A program made the translations under genes and the position numbers. 64,000 bases of DNA, taken from the NCBI GenBank assembly GCA_963669315.1, contig OY770021.1:3720001-3784000 (forward strand), given 5' to 3'. Below the pieces are notes generated by a model. The model saw only the letters and a program-made list of their open reading frames with translations. It ran no database searches and was not told the origin of the DNA. Of this stretch, positions 7,513 through 15,939 are shown piece by piece; position 1 is the first letter of the stretch, and each line of letters starts with the position of its first letter. The stretch comes from SZUA-547 sp963669315. GTDB lineage: Bacteria; Pseudomonadota; Alphaproteobacteria; Rhodobacterales; Rhodobacteraceae.

Positions 7513-8769
7513 GTGACTGCGGACGCCCCCGACACGCCTACACCGAAACGGCACCGCGACAACTCGCGGCGGCGCGCAGGGTCGGATTGCGCGTCACGTG
7601 AACCCGGCAATACCGCGGACGCCCCCGGGATGTTGGAGGGGGAGAGCAATGCGCCAGCCCATCAAAAGGTCAATGGGTCTGGTGAGAGCAGCGACGGACA
7701 AGTTCTGGCGGCGATCGATATCGGCACCAATAATTGCAGGTTGCTGATCGCACGGCAGACCGGTGACGATTTCGACGTTATCGATGCGTTCTCCCGCGTC
7801 GTCCGGCTGGGAGAGGGCGTCGCGTTGACCGGCGAGTTGTCGCAAAAAGCGATGGACCGGACCATCGAGGCGCTCAGGATATGCGCCCGAAAAATGCGTC
7901 GCCACAAGGGGGTCCGGGTCCGGGTCGTGGCGACCGAGGCGTGCCGCCGCGCGAGAAACGGACGCGCATTCGTTGACAGAGTACGTCGCGAAACGGGCCT
8001 GCGGATCGACGTCATCTCGACTGAGGATGAAGCCAGGCTCGCCGTAGCCGGGTGCGCGCCACTCACCGATCCCGAGGCGGAGCATCTGCTGGTGTTCGAC
8101 ATCGGTGGCGGGTCGACTGAGCTGATCTGGGTGAATTTATCGACAGTCCCGCCCTCGCGCCGGCGCAGTCTGGTCAGGGCGCTTGCACCGGCGGGCAGAG
8201 GCCGGCCGAAGGATTCGGCGCGCGCCCGCGCAGCCGAGGCGCATATCGCGGGCTGGATCTCCATACCCTTGGGAGTCGCGACGCTTTACGATCAGTTTAC
8301 CGGGTTTGGCGACGAATACGCCCAATTCGAAAAGATGCGCAAAGCGTTTTCGGATGGGCTTGAGAGCTTCGCTGCGAACGGATTCGCCCCAACACCAGAC
8401 CGGTTGTCGCGCCTGCAGTTGCTCGGCACCTCTGGCACGGTGACCACTCTTGCGGGCGTGCATCTGGGCCTGCCGCGTTACGACCGCACAAAGGTCGATG
8501 GGCTTTGGGTTGGCTCCAAATCTCTGTTCGACGTGACCTCTAAACTTCTGACAGCGGGGATATCCGGGCGGTCCGCCATTCCCTGCATAGGCGCCGACAG
8601 GGCGGAATTCCTGATGTCGGGCGCGGCGATTCTGAACGCCATAATGATGACCTGGCCCAGTCCGCGTGTCCGTGTGGCCGATCGCGGATTGCGAGAGGGG
8701 CTGCTTTACAGCCTGATGCAGACGACTGGCGCCCGGCCAGAGCGTGGAGGGAACGGCAATGGCGCGTGA
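7513..8769 (+). CDS. Ppx/GppA family exopolyphosphatase / pppGpp phosphohydrolase
   Basis: The 418-residue product has the ASKHA phosphatase motifs AAIDIGTNNCRLLIA (near residue 70) and VFDIGGGSTELIW, plus GTSGTVTTLAGV in the second lobe. These enzymes hydrolyse polyphosphate or convert pppGpp to ppGpp. About 65 polar residues precede the domain and look disordered. GTG 7513 is the likely start, with GGAG nine bases upstream; a GTG at 7441 is an alternative. It overlaps the start of rlmE by 11 bases, so the two are probably co-translated. The choice between Ppx and GppA activity is open. Confidence 0.85.
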   Translation: MTADAPDTPTPKRHRDNSRRRAGSDCASREPGNTADAPGMLEGESNAPAHQKVNGSGESSDGQVLAAIDIGTNNCRLLIARQTGDDFDVIDAFSRVVRLGEGVALTGELSQKAMDRTIEALRICARKMRRHKGVRVRVVATEACRRARNGRAFVDRVRRETGLRIDVISTEDEARLAVAGCAPLTDPEAEHLLVFDIGGGSTELIWVNLSTVPPSRRRSLVRALAPAGRGRPKDSARARAAEAHIAGWISIPLGVATLYDQFTGFGDEYAQFEKMRKAFSDGLESFAANGFAPTPDRLSRLQLLGTSGTVTTLAGVHLGLPRYDRTKVDGLWVGSKSLFDVTSKLLTAGISGRSAIPCIGADRAEFLMSGAAILNAIMMTWPSPRVRVADRGLREGLLYSLMQTTGARPERGGNGNGA

Positions 8770-9481
8770 ACGCGGCGCGTCTGGGCGTGGGCAACGCGAG
8801 TTAAAGCAGAGGGTGAAGTCCGCCCGAGGCCGAAAGCTAAGCTCCACCAAATGGTTGGAGCGCCAACTTAATGATCCATACGTCCATCGCGCAAAGAAGG
8901 ATGGTTATCGGGGCAGGGCGGCGTTCAAGTTGCTTGAGATCGATGAGAAGTTCCGGTTCCTGAAGCCGGGCGCACGGGTTGTCGATCTCGGCTGCGCGCC
9001 CGGCGGATGGCTGCAGGTTGCGATCCCCCGCGTCAACTCCGACGGAGAGCGCAAAGGAAAACCGGTTGGGTTCACGCTGGGTGTCGATCTGCAAGAGGTC
9101 GAGCCGATTGCCGGCGCAAATTTGCTGGAACTCGATTTCCTGGATGAAGGGGCGGACGACGTCGTCAAGGATGCGCTGAACGGGCCCGCTGACGTGGTTC
9201 TAAGCGACATGGCGGCGTCGTCGTCCGGCCACAAGGCGACGGACCATTTGCGCATCATGTCGTTGTGCGAGGCGGCGGCCTATTTTGCATTCGACGTGCT
9301 GACCGAGGGCGGCGTGTTCGTCGCGAAAGTATTGCAGGGAGGGGCGGAAAGCGACTTGCTGAAACTGCTCAAGCAACGCTTCGCCAAGGTCCAGCATTTC
9401 AAGCCGCCCGCCAGCCGCAAGGATTCGTCTGAAATGTATGTGATCGCGACGGGGTTTCGCGCGACGGAGAACACTTTATAA
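8759..9481 (+). CDS. rlmE: 23S rRNA (uridine-2'-O)-methyltransferase RlmE (FtsJ)
   Basis: The 240-residue enzyme carries a basic N-terminal extension and the FtsJ domain: RAAFKLLEIDEKF, the SAM-binding VVDLGCAPGGWLQVA, VVLSDMAASSSGHKATDH, VFVAKVLQGG and RKDSSEMYVIA. The K-D-K-E set used by RlmE to methylate U2552 of 23S rRNA can be seen in these segments. The start is ATG 8759, preceded by GGAGGG; the frame begins at a GTG 15 bases earlier. It sits in the same transcription unit as the Ppx/GppA gene. It is a soluble housekeeping enzyme acting on the 50S subunit. Confidence 0.93.
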   Translation: MARERGASGRGQRELKQRVKSARGRKLSSTKWLERQLNDPYVHRAKKDGYRGRAAFKLLEIDEKFRFLKPGARVVDLGCAPGGWLQVAIPRVNSDGERKGKPVGFTLGVDLQEVEPIAGANLLELDFLDEGADDVVKDALNGPADVVLSDMAASSSGHKATDHLRIMSLCEAAAYFAFDVLTEGGVFVAKVLQGGAESDLLKLLKQRFAKVQHFKPPASRKDSSEMYVIATGFRATENTL

Positions 9482-9520
9482 ACGTTTCTTAAAGCCCGAT
9501 TGGCTTCTAGAGAGCCTGCA

Positions 9521-10501
9521 ATGCCCGCACCGATTCTGCCGCCTCGATCGCCGCTCTACGCCCGAACGCCTCCGGCGTTGTTCCCGCTTTGCCTAGGGTT
9601 CGTCGGGCTCGCGCTGGCGTGGCGGCGCGTGTCGGACGCATTAGGGTTTCACGCGGGTGTTGGCGAGACACTGCTAAGCATGTCCGCAGTGCTCTTCGCA
9701 GCGACGCTGCTGCTCTATCTACGTAAACTGGCGGCCAGGCCAATCGCGCTGCTGGACGATTTGCGTACGCCAGCGGGACGGGGCGCATTGTCCGCCGGGT
9801 CTATGACCATGATGCTGCTTGGTTTTGGATTTGTTGACATCGCCGAGGGGCTGGCGCGGGCGCTTTGGTTAAGCGGGTTGGTGGCGCACCTTGTTCTCGC
9901 CGCGCTGCTGATCGAGTTGATGCTTCACTTGCCGCGCGGAACCCGGCCCGCCACGCCTGCGCTCTACGTGCCTTTCGTCGGGCAGATTGTGGCGCCGATG
10001 GGCGGCGTTCCGCTGGGTTATGAAGCGCTTTCGGCCGGGATTCTCGTGGTTTCGATAATTATTTGGATCGGCCTGACCGGCCCGATTTTGGCGCGGCTGT
10101 CGAAGGCCGCGCCACAACCCCCTGTCAGACCGCCGCTGGCGATCTTACTGGCGCCGCCGGCCATCGGACTGGTGGCGCATCATGCGCTTCCGCCAGCGCT
10201 TCAATCGACCGGTCTGGAGTTGATCCTGTTTGTTATAGCCAGCTTGACGGCGGTGTTTCTGCTGATCCGCGCGACCTGGCTGACAGAAGGCGGTTTTACG
10301 CCGCTTTGGGCTTCCTTCACCTTTCCGTTCGCCGCCTACGCCGGTGCTGCGGGCGTAATGGTGGAAAACCGGATGGGCGCGGCTTGGGATGCGGTTGCAG
10401 CCGGCGCGCTGGCGGCTGCGACGCTGATCACGTTCTTCGTCACCTGGCGTTTCGTGGTCGCAGCCAAGGCGGGTGAACTGTTTCGAGCACCGGTGATCTG
10501 A
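9521..10501 (+). CDS. SLAC1/TehA-family ten-helix membrane transporter
   Basis: The 326-residue protein is almost entirely hydrophobic, with about ten predicted transmembrane helices. Segments such as LFPLCLGFVGLALAWRR near residue 20, YVPFVGQIVAPMGGVPLGY in the middle and WASFTFPFAAYAGAAGVM towards the end follow the TehA/SLAC1 pattern of five helical hairpins around an anion pore. Family members are anion channels or C4-dicarboxylate/tellurite-related transporters; the ion here is unknown. The start is taken as ATG 9521, behind AGAGAG. It stands between rlmE and guaB and appears independent of both. Confidence 0.75.
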   Translation: MPAPILPPRSPLYARTPPALFPLCLGFVGLALAWRRVSDALGFHAGVGETLLSMSAVLFAATLLLYLRKLAARPIALLDDLRTPAGRGALSAGSMTMMLLGFGFVDIAEGLARALWLSGLVAHLVLAALLIELMLHLPRGTRPATPALYVPFVGQIVAPMGGVPLGYEALSAGILVVSIIIWIGLTGPILARLSKAAPQPPVRPPLAILLAPPAIGLVAHHALPPALQSTGLELILFVIASLTAVFLLIRATWLTEGGFTPLWASFTFPFAAYAGAAGVMVENRMGAAWDAVAAGALAAATLITFFVTWRFVVAAKAGELFRAPVI

Positions 10502-10596
10502 CGCGTAATCGTTCTGATTTCGAGATTCCCGCTTTCCAATCGTCCCCGGGCGTGGAATAGAGACGCGCCAAACCGACTCCGGAGGCAGGAGACCCC

Positions 10597-12054
10597 ATGG
10601 AGATTCGCGAGGCGCTTACTTTCGACGACGTTCTGCTGGTTCCCGGCCGGTCAAATGTATTGCCGGCCGAGGCTGAAACGAACGCGCGTCTGACCAAGAC
10701 CATATCCCTGAACATCCCGCTGATCTCATCGGCGATGGACACCGTGACCGAGGCGAAAATGGCGATCGCCATGGCGCAGGCGGGCGGGATCGGCGTGCTT
10801 CACCGCAACATGACGATCGCGGAGCAAGCGGCGAAAGTCCGGCGGGTGAAGCGGTTTGAATCTGGAATCGTTTACGACCCGATCACGTTGCGGCCTGACC
10901 AAACGCTGGCGCATGCCAAAGAACTTCAGAACCGGCACAACATCACCGGGTTTCCGGTGGTCGACGGCGACGGCGCTCTGGTCGGCATTCTGACCAATCG
11001 CGACATGCGGTTCGCCGAGGATCCGGCGACTCCCGTTCACGCGCTGATGACGTCAGAGGAACTGGCCACGGTGCGCGAGCCGGTGGATCTGGACGCCGCG
11101 AAGAAAATGCTGCACCAGCGCCGTATCGAGAAGCTGCTGGTCGTTGACGAGGCCGGGCGCTGCGTCGGTCTGCTGACGGTGAAGGATATCGAGCAGGCGG
11201 TGCTGAACCCTCAAGCCTGCAAGGATCAGATGGGTAGGTTGCGCGTCGCTGCGGCCAGCACCGTTGGCGATGAGGGGTTTTCCCGCGCCGAAGCGCTGAT
11301 TGACGCCGGCGTGGACCTGATCGTGATCGACACCGCCCACGGCCATTCGGATCTGGTCAGCGAGTCGGTCGAGCGCATCAAGAGCACTTCAAACTCGGTT
11401 CAGGTGGTCGCCGGCAACGTGGCGACGGCCGAAGCGACCCGCACGCTGCTGGATGCAGGCGCGGACGCAGTGAAAGTCGGCATCGGGCCGGGCTCGATCT
11501 GCACCACCCGCATCGTCGCGGGCGTGGGCGTGCCGCAGCTTACCGCCATTTCAGATTGCGCCAACGAGGCCGCGAAAACAGGCCAGCCAGTGATCGCGGA
11601 CGGCGGCATCAAGTTTTCGGGCGATCTGGCCAAGGCGATTGCGGCGGGCGCCGACTGCGCCATGATCGGATCAATGCTTGCTGGAACGGACGAGGCGCCG
11701 GGCGAGGTGTTCCTCTATCAGGGCCGGTCCTACAAGTCGTATCGCGGAATGGGCAGCGTCGGAGCCATGGCGCGAGGCTCCGCCGACAGGTATTTTCAGA
11801 AACAGGTCTCTGAGACCCATAAGCTGGTGCCTGAGGGCGTCGAGGGGCAGGTGCCCTATAAGGGCGGCGCAACGAGCGTTTTGCATCAGCTGGTGGGCGG
11901 TCTGCGGGCTGCCATGGGGTATACCGGAAATCGGACGGTCGAGGAGATGCGCACGAACTGCCGTTTTGTTCGAATTTCGGGCGCCGGGCTGAAGGAAAGC
12001 CATGTCCATGATGTTCAGATCACCCGCGAAACGCCGAATTATCGCGTCGGCTAG
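10597..12054 (+). CDS. guaB: IMP dehydrogenase
   Basis: The 485-residue protein is full length for bacterial IMPDH, which oxidises IMP to XMP with NAD+ in the committed step to GTP. It shows the barrel start LTFDDVLLVPGRS, two CBS repeats at about residues 95-205 (ITGFPVVDGDGALVGILTNRD and LLVVDEAGRCVGLLTVKD regions), the catalytic loop GIGPGSICTTR with its cysteine, and the flap sequence YRGMGS. ATG 10597 is preceded by GGAGGCAGGAG. The signal-peptide gene that follows starts inside its last codons, suggesting translational coupling. Other purine genes of the window lie 45 kb away. Confidence 0.96.
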   Translation: MEIREALTFDDVLLVPGRSNVLPAEAETNARLTKTISLNIPLISSAMDTVTEAKMAIAMAQAGGIGVLHRNMTIAEQAAKVRRVKRFESGIVYDPITLRPDQTLAHAKELQNRHNITGFPVVDGDGALVGILTNRDMRFAEDPATPVHALMTSEELATVREPVDLDAAKKMLHQRRIEKLLVVDEAGRCVGLLTVKDIEQAVLNPQACKDQMGRLRVAAASTVGDEGFSRAEALIDAGVDLIVIDTAHGHSDLVSESVERIKSTSNSVQVVAGNVATAEATRTLLDAGADAVKVGIGPGSICTTRIVAGVGVPQLTAISDCANEAAKTGQPVIADGGIKFSGDLAKAIAAGADCAMIGSMLAGTDEAPGEVFLYQGRSYKSYRGMGSVGAMARGSADRYFQKQVSETHKLVPEGVEGQVPYKGGATSVLHQLVGGLRAAMGYTGNRTVEEMRTNCRFVRISGAGLKESHVHDVQITRETPNYRVG

Positions 12055-12508
12055 CATCGCAGCGCTGGCGGCATTGCTTGGCGCGAGCAGCGCCGCTGCG
12101 CAAGCCAGCCGCGACTGCCTTTATGTGGACTCCCGGCAAGGTTGGCAGGCGTTGCCGGCGCCGGAGGGCCAGGTATTCGATCTTTCCGCCGATGGGGAGT
12201 GGACTGTCCTGAAGGCGTCTCAGGCGCCGGTGAACCTGAAGGGACATCTCGGCCAGGCCGCCGATGAGCTGTCGATCTGGAATGGCTATAAATTCGACCA
12301 GTCCTTTCCGTTTGGCGCGATGCTGTATCGCGGGCCGGACGGAAAAGTCGGCTCTTTCGCGGATCTCGCGACCCGATTGTGGCTGGGTCAGGCTTCGGGA
12401 CGGGAGATCAGCGGCATCGGTTCGATTGAGCTGCGTATCAACGACGCTGACAGCTCGCTGGGCGACAACGCCGGACGCATCAGGGTTTGCCTGATTCATC
12501 AGCCATAA
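12002..12508 (+). CDS. secreted PA-IL/LecA-like beta-sandwich protein
   Basis: The 168-residue protein starts with a basic stretch and a hydrophobic signal peptide ending near residue 36 (ALAALLGASSAAAQA), so it should be exported. The mature part has features of the PA-IL (LecA) galactose-binding lectin fold: a strand with VFDLSADGEWTV, FPFGAMLYRGPDGK in the middle and the C-terminal block LRINDADSS...GDNAGRIRV. In PA-IL the equivalent Asp/Asn-rich region holds calcium and sugar. Sugar binding here is inference. Its first codons overlap the end of guaB by 53 bases, with GGAAAG just before the ATGs at 12002, 12008 and 12011; the exact start is uncertain. Confidence 0.6.
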   Translation: MSMMFRSPAKRRIIASASIAALAALLGASSAAAQASRDCLYVDSRQGWQALPAPEGQVFDLSADGEWTVLKASQAPVNLKGHLGQAADELSIWNGYKFDQSFPFGAMLYRGPDGKVGSFADLATRLWLGQASGREISGIGSIELRINDADSSLGDNAGRIRVCLIHQP

Positions 12509-12518
12509 GGGCGGAAAC

Positions 12519-13763
12519 GTGACCCCCGCCGCCCGACTTTCCGCCGCCATTGAGATTCTGGATCGCTGGGGCGAGTCCGATGAGGGCATGGACCGCCTGC
12601 TTGCGCGATGGGGACGGGAGAATCGGTATGCGGGCTCCAAGGATCGCGCGGCGATTTCCGATATTGTTTACGAGTGCCTTAGGAAACGACGGTCGCTGAC
12701 GGCGCAGGGCGGAGCGGCATCCGGGCGCGCCATGGTCGCGGCCTATGCGCATGAACATTTCGGCGATGTGGCCGCGTTGTTTACCGGGGATCGTTATGCC
12801 CCGGCACCACTTTCAGCCATGGAACTTGATGCACTCTCTACGAAGTCACCGATGACGGACGCGGAGCGGCTGGATATCCCTGACTGGCTGGAGGGGCCGC
12901 TGAGGGAGTCGCTGGGCGTAGATTTTGAGCCAGCACTTCTGGCGCTCAGGGACCGTGCTCCGCTAGATCTGCGCGTCAACGCCTTGAAAGCGGATGTCGA
13001 TGACACGAGCGCCGCGTTGGCCGCGGATGGGATCGATACGGCGCCCGGCCCCTTTTCTCCGTGGTGTCTGCGGGTCACAGAGGGCGCGCGCCGGGTCGCC
13101 CGATCCACCGCCTATCAGCAGGGGCTGGTTGAGATACAGGACGCCGCCAGTCAGGCTGTCGCGCGGCTCGCAGGCGCTGGTCCGATGATGATGGTCATTG
13201 ATCTTTGCGCCGGGGGCGGGGGAAAGACGCTGGCGCTGGCAGCGGAGATGCAGGGAATTGGGCGTCTCGTCGCCCATGACGTCGCGCCGGATCGGATGCG
13301 CGACCTGCCTGCGCGGGCGGCGCGCGCTGGAGTGATCCCCGAAATCGTCGCAACGGCGGATCTTAGCGCATTCAACGGCGAAGCGGATGTCGTTCTTGTC
13401 GACGCGCCCTGCTCGGGGTCCGGTGCCTGGCGGCGCAATCCGGACGCCAAATGGCGCTTCACGCCGGAGCGCCTGCAGGCGCTTCATCGGGCGCAGGCGG
13501 AGGCTCTGGACTTGGGGGCCGCACTGGTCAAGCCCGGCGGGCGACTGGTCTACGCCACTTGCTCAGTTTTGAAGGCGGAGAACGAGGACACGGCGACCGG
13601 CTTCCTAGCGCGCCACATGATGGATTATGAAACCGCAGCTTTGGAAGTCGACCTGCTTCTTTCTAACGGCGCTGCCGTCTTGACTGATCCCGGCCTTCGC
13701 CTGCACCCCGCTGCGCAGGAGGGCGATGGGTTCTACGCCGCAGCGTTTCAGAGGCGCGCGTAA
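12519..13763 (+). CDS. RsmB-family 16S rRNA (cytosine-C5)-methyltransferase
   Basis: The 414-residue product has an N-terminal helical region of about 140 residues, where RsmB proteins carry a NusB-like domain. The NOL1/NOP2/Sun catalytic domain follows: QQGLVEIQDAASQAVA, the SAM loop VIDLCAGGGGKTLALA, VDAPCSGSGAWRRNPDAKW with one catalytic cysteine, and LVYATCSVLKAENE with the other. Such enzymes methylate cytosine 967 of 16S rRNA. The start is GTG 12519, eleven bases after the preceding gene and behind AAGGGCGG. A guaB-rsmB neighbourhood is common in Rhodobacterales. Assignment to C967 rather than another cytosine is by family only. Confidence 0.88.
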   Translation: MTPAARLSAAIEILDRWGESDEGMDRLLARWGRENRYAGSKDRAAISDIVYECLRKRRSLTAQGGAASGRAMVAAYAHEHFGDVAALFTGDRYAPAPLSAMELDALSTKSPMTDAERLDIPDWLEGPLRESLGVDFEPALLALRDRAPLDLRVNALKADVDDTSAALAADGIDTAPGPFSPWCLRVTEGARRVARSTAYQQGLVEIQDAASQAVARLAGAGPMMMVIDLCAGGGGKTLALAAEMQGIGRLVAHDVAPDRMRDLPARAARAGVIPEIVATADLSAFNGEADVVLVDAPCSGSGAWRRNPDAKWRFTPERLQALHRAQAEALDLGAALVKPGGRLVYATCSVLKAENEDTATGFLARHMMDYETAALEVDLLLSNGAAVLTDPGLRLHPAAQEGDGFYAAAFQRRA

Positions 13764-13784
13764 GAAACCTTTTTGGCGATGTTT

Positions 13785-13800
13785 TTAACGCCCCATTAAC
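13785..13800 (+). promoter_or_regulatory. CtrA-binding site upstream of cckA
   Basis: The sequence TTAACGCCCCATTAAC is an exact match to the full CtrA consensus TTAA-N7-TTAAC of alphaproteobacteria. It lies 27 bases before the proposed ATG of cckA, in the 63-base gap after rsmB. CckA is the kinase at the head of the phosphorelay that activates CtrA, so the site would close a feedback loop. Whether it activates or represses depends on a transcription start that I cannot place. Confidence 0.65.
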
Positions 13801-13826
13801 CAGATCGGCGCAACGGTGGCGTCGCA

Positions 13827-15800
13827 ATGAGGACGCGGGGCGGGAAAATCAGGCGACGGTCAACGCCGTTGGGCGCGAACCGGCAGGGGCCGGGGCGTCA
13901 GCGAATTCGGTTCGACCTGGGTCGTTGCCGGAAGGCTTACCGGGTGCGCAGCGGCTTCGATCTCGCAAAAACACCGATGGTCGTGACCGATCTGGACGGC
14001 CAAACTCTTAGAATGAACGCAGCCATGCTGAACTATCAGGGCCGGCGAGGATGTGCGTCCGGCGGCGCGCCTGCGGGGATCGTCGGGCTATTGGACGATG
14101 CGCCAGAGCCTGCGGCGATGGTCTATCGCGGCCTGCGTCTGGCGGAGGCGGGCGCGCCTTTCGCCGAAGACCTCGCGGGTTCGCGAAATGAGCTGCGCGG
14201 GGTGTCCGCCAGACCCGGCGGAGATGGTGAAGTTCTTTGGAGCTTTGCGCTCGCGCCGTCGGCCGTCGATCCGTCGCCGCGTCGGTTGCGCGACGACCCG
14301 GTCTTTGAAGGCGCTCCGGTTGCTCTGTTGGTGCTGGACAGGCGAGGGCGCGCGCGCCGCGCAAATGCGGAAGCCCGGCGCATCCTGGGGCCGCTGGCGG
14401 AGACGGGAACCGATCTGGCGGTGGTGTTAAAGGGCCTGGGTCGGCCGATGAAGGAACGCTTTACACAAGCTTTGTCGGCTTTTGGGGCGAAAGGCGCGAA
14501 TGCGGGGTGGGAACTGACGGAGGCGAAGATTGAGGGCCGCCAACGGTTCTTTCGAATCGAGCTGGCTCAATTCGTCTCGCCATCCGACGTCGACGCCGCA
14601 CTGATCGCTTCGGTGACCGACGCGACACGGCTGAAAACCCAGGAGGAGCAATTCGTTCAGTCCCAGAAAATTCAAGCCGTTGGACAGCTCGCAGGTGGAG
14701 TCGCGCATGATTTCAATAACTTGTTGACTGTTATTAACGGGCAAACTGAGATGATTCTGCTGGCCCGAGACGTCGCCGACCCAGACTATGCGGCGCTGTC
14801 GGAGATCCACAAAACGGGTCTTCGCGCCTCTGATCTGGTTCGACAGTTGCTGGCTTTTTCCCGCCGTCAGATGTTGCAGCCGCAAGCGGTTGATCCGGGA
14901 GAATCGGTTCGTGATCTGACGACAATGCTGAAGAGGCTTGTTGGAGAACGTGTGCGCGTGCGGCTGGAGTTGGATGAGACGCTTTGGCGGGTCAACGTCG
15001 ATCCGGGCCAGTTTGAGCAGACCATCGTCAATCTGGTCGTCAATGCACGGGATGCGATGCCCGACGGCGGCGAAGTTCTGATCCGCTCATGGAACCGGCG
15101 CTTGGGTGATCCGATTCAACGCGACGGCGCGACAGTGGCCCCCGGCGACTATGTGGAGATCGAAGTCTCGGACGAAGGCGTCGGGATCAATGAACGCGCG
15201 CGCCAAAAGATATTTGAGCCATTCTATACCACGAAACCAGTCGGCGAGGGGACGGGGCTGGGCCTTTCCACCGTCTATGGAGTGGTCAAACAGACCGGTG
15301 GATTTATCTTCTGCGACAGCGAGTCGGGAGAAGGCGCCACATTTCGAATCCTGTTGCCGCGTTGCAGCCGACAGGTTGAAGCGCCCGCGGCGGCCACAGC
15401 CTCTCGCGAGGACCTCACGGGAAGCGCCTCGGTTCTGATCGTTGAAGATGAAGCGCCGGTTCGCATGCTGGCGGCGCGCGCCCTGCGCCAGCGGGGATAC
15501 CAGGTGACGGAGGCGGACAATCCGTCCGCCGCGCTGGCCCTGCTTCTGGATATGGACGTCGAGGTGGATGTCGTGGTCTCGGATGTTGTGATGCCAGATA
15601 TGGACGGTCCGACGCTGGTGGACAGGGTGAGGGACAAGCGCCCAGATATGGGCGTCGTATTCATGTCGGGCTATGCGGAGGATATGTTCGGCGGCGAGGG
15701 CCGCGTTCGCGAGACTGATATCTTCCTCACGAAGCCCTTCGCGCTCAGAGAACTGGCAAGCGCCGTCAAGCAGGCGCTGAACAGCGACAGGATGTCGTGA
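13827..15800 (+). CDS. cckA: hybrid histidine kinase CckA
   Basis: The 657-residue protein has two PAS-like regions (about 45-150 and 165-275). Then comes a dimerisation/phosphoacceptor domain with LAGGVAHDFNNLLTVI (His294), an ATPase domain with NLVVNARDAMPDGG and GEGTGLGLSTVYGVV, and a C-terminal receiver starting VLIVEDE with Asp586 in VVSDVVMPDMDG. This architecture and the tail segment FMSGYAED...FLTKPFALREL identify CckA, which drives the ChpT-CtrA phosphorelay. Unlike Caulobacter CckA, I see no N-terminal transmembrane segments; the first 45 residues are basic. The CtrA box is just upstream and recA follows, as in other Rhodobacterales. The exact start codon is uncertain. Confidence 0.88.
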   Translation: MRTRGGKIRRRSTPLGANRQGPGRQRIRFDLGRCRKAYRVRSGFDLAKTPMVVTDLDGQTLRMNAAMLNYQGRRGCASGGAPAGIVGLLDDAPEPAAMVYRGLRLAEAGAPFAEDLAGSRNELRGVSARPGGDGEVLWSFALAPSAVDPSPRRLRDDPVFEGAPVALLVLDRRGRARRANAEARRILGPLAETGTDLAVVLKGLGRPMKERFTQALSAFGAKGANAGWELTEAKIEGRQRFFRIELAQFVSPSDVDAALIASVTDATRLKTQEEQFVQSQKIQAVGQLAGGVAHDFNNLLTVINGQTEMILLARDVADPDYAALSEIHKTGLRASDLVRQLLAFSRRQMLQPQAVDPGESVRDLTTMLKRLVGERVRVRLELDETLWRVNVDPGQFEQTIVNLVVNARDAMPDGGEVLIRSWNRRLGDPIQRDGATVAPGDYVEIEVSDEGVGINERARQKIFEPFYTTKPVGEGTGLGLSTVYGVVKQTGGFIFCDSESGEGATFRILLPRCSRQVEAPAAATASREDLTGSASVLIVEDEAPVRMLAARALRQRGYQVTEADNPSAALALLLDMDVEVDVVVSDVVMPDMDGPTLVDRVRDKRPDMGVVFMSGYAEDMFGGEGRVRETDIFLTKPFALRELASAVKQALNSDRMS

Positions 15801-15847
15801 AGGAACCGCGGCTATGTCCGCAAGAGTTAACGGATAATTGCAATTGT

Positions 15848-15889
15848 GTTCTGGTTTAGTTCTTGACAAACCGTGAACATCAAAAGAAC
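15848..15889 (+). promoter_or_regulatory. recA promoter with two LexA (SOS) boxes
   Basis: Two perfect alphaproteobacterial LexA operators are present: GTTCTGGTTTAGTTC (15848-15862, GTTC-N7-GTTC) and GAACATCAAAAGAAC (15875-15889, the same motif on the opposite strand). A consensus -35 element TTGACA (15863-15868) lies directly between them, and the second box covers the spacer and the likely -10 region. LexA bound there would block RNA polymerase, so recA should be SOS-inducible. The ATG of recA is 50 bases downstream of the second box. Confidence 0.88.
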
Positions 15890-15939
15890 ATACATCGCAT
15901 TGCAGAGCTTATGGCCGTATGGAATAAGGAACAGGTGCG

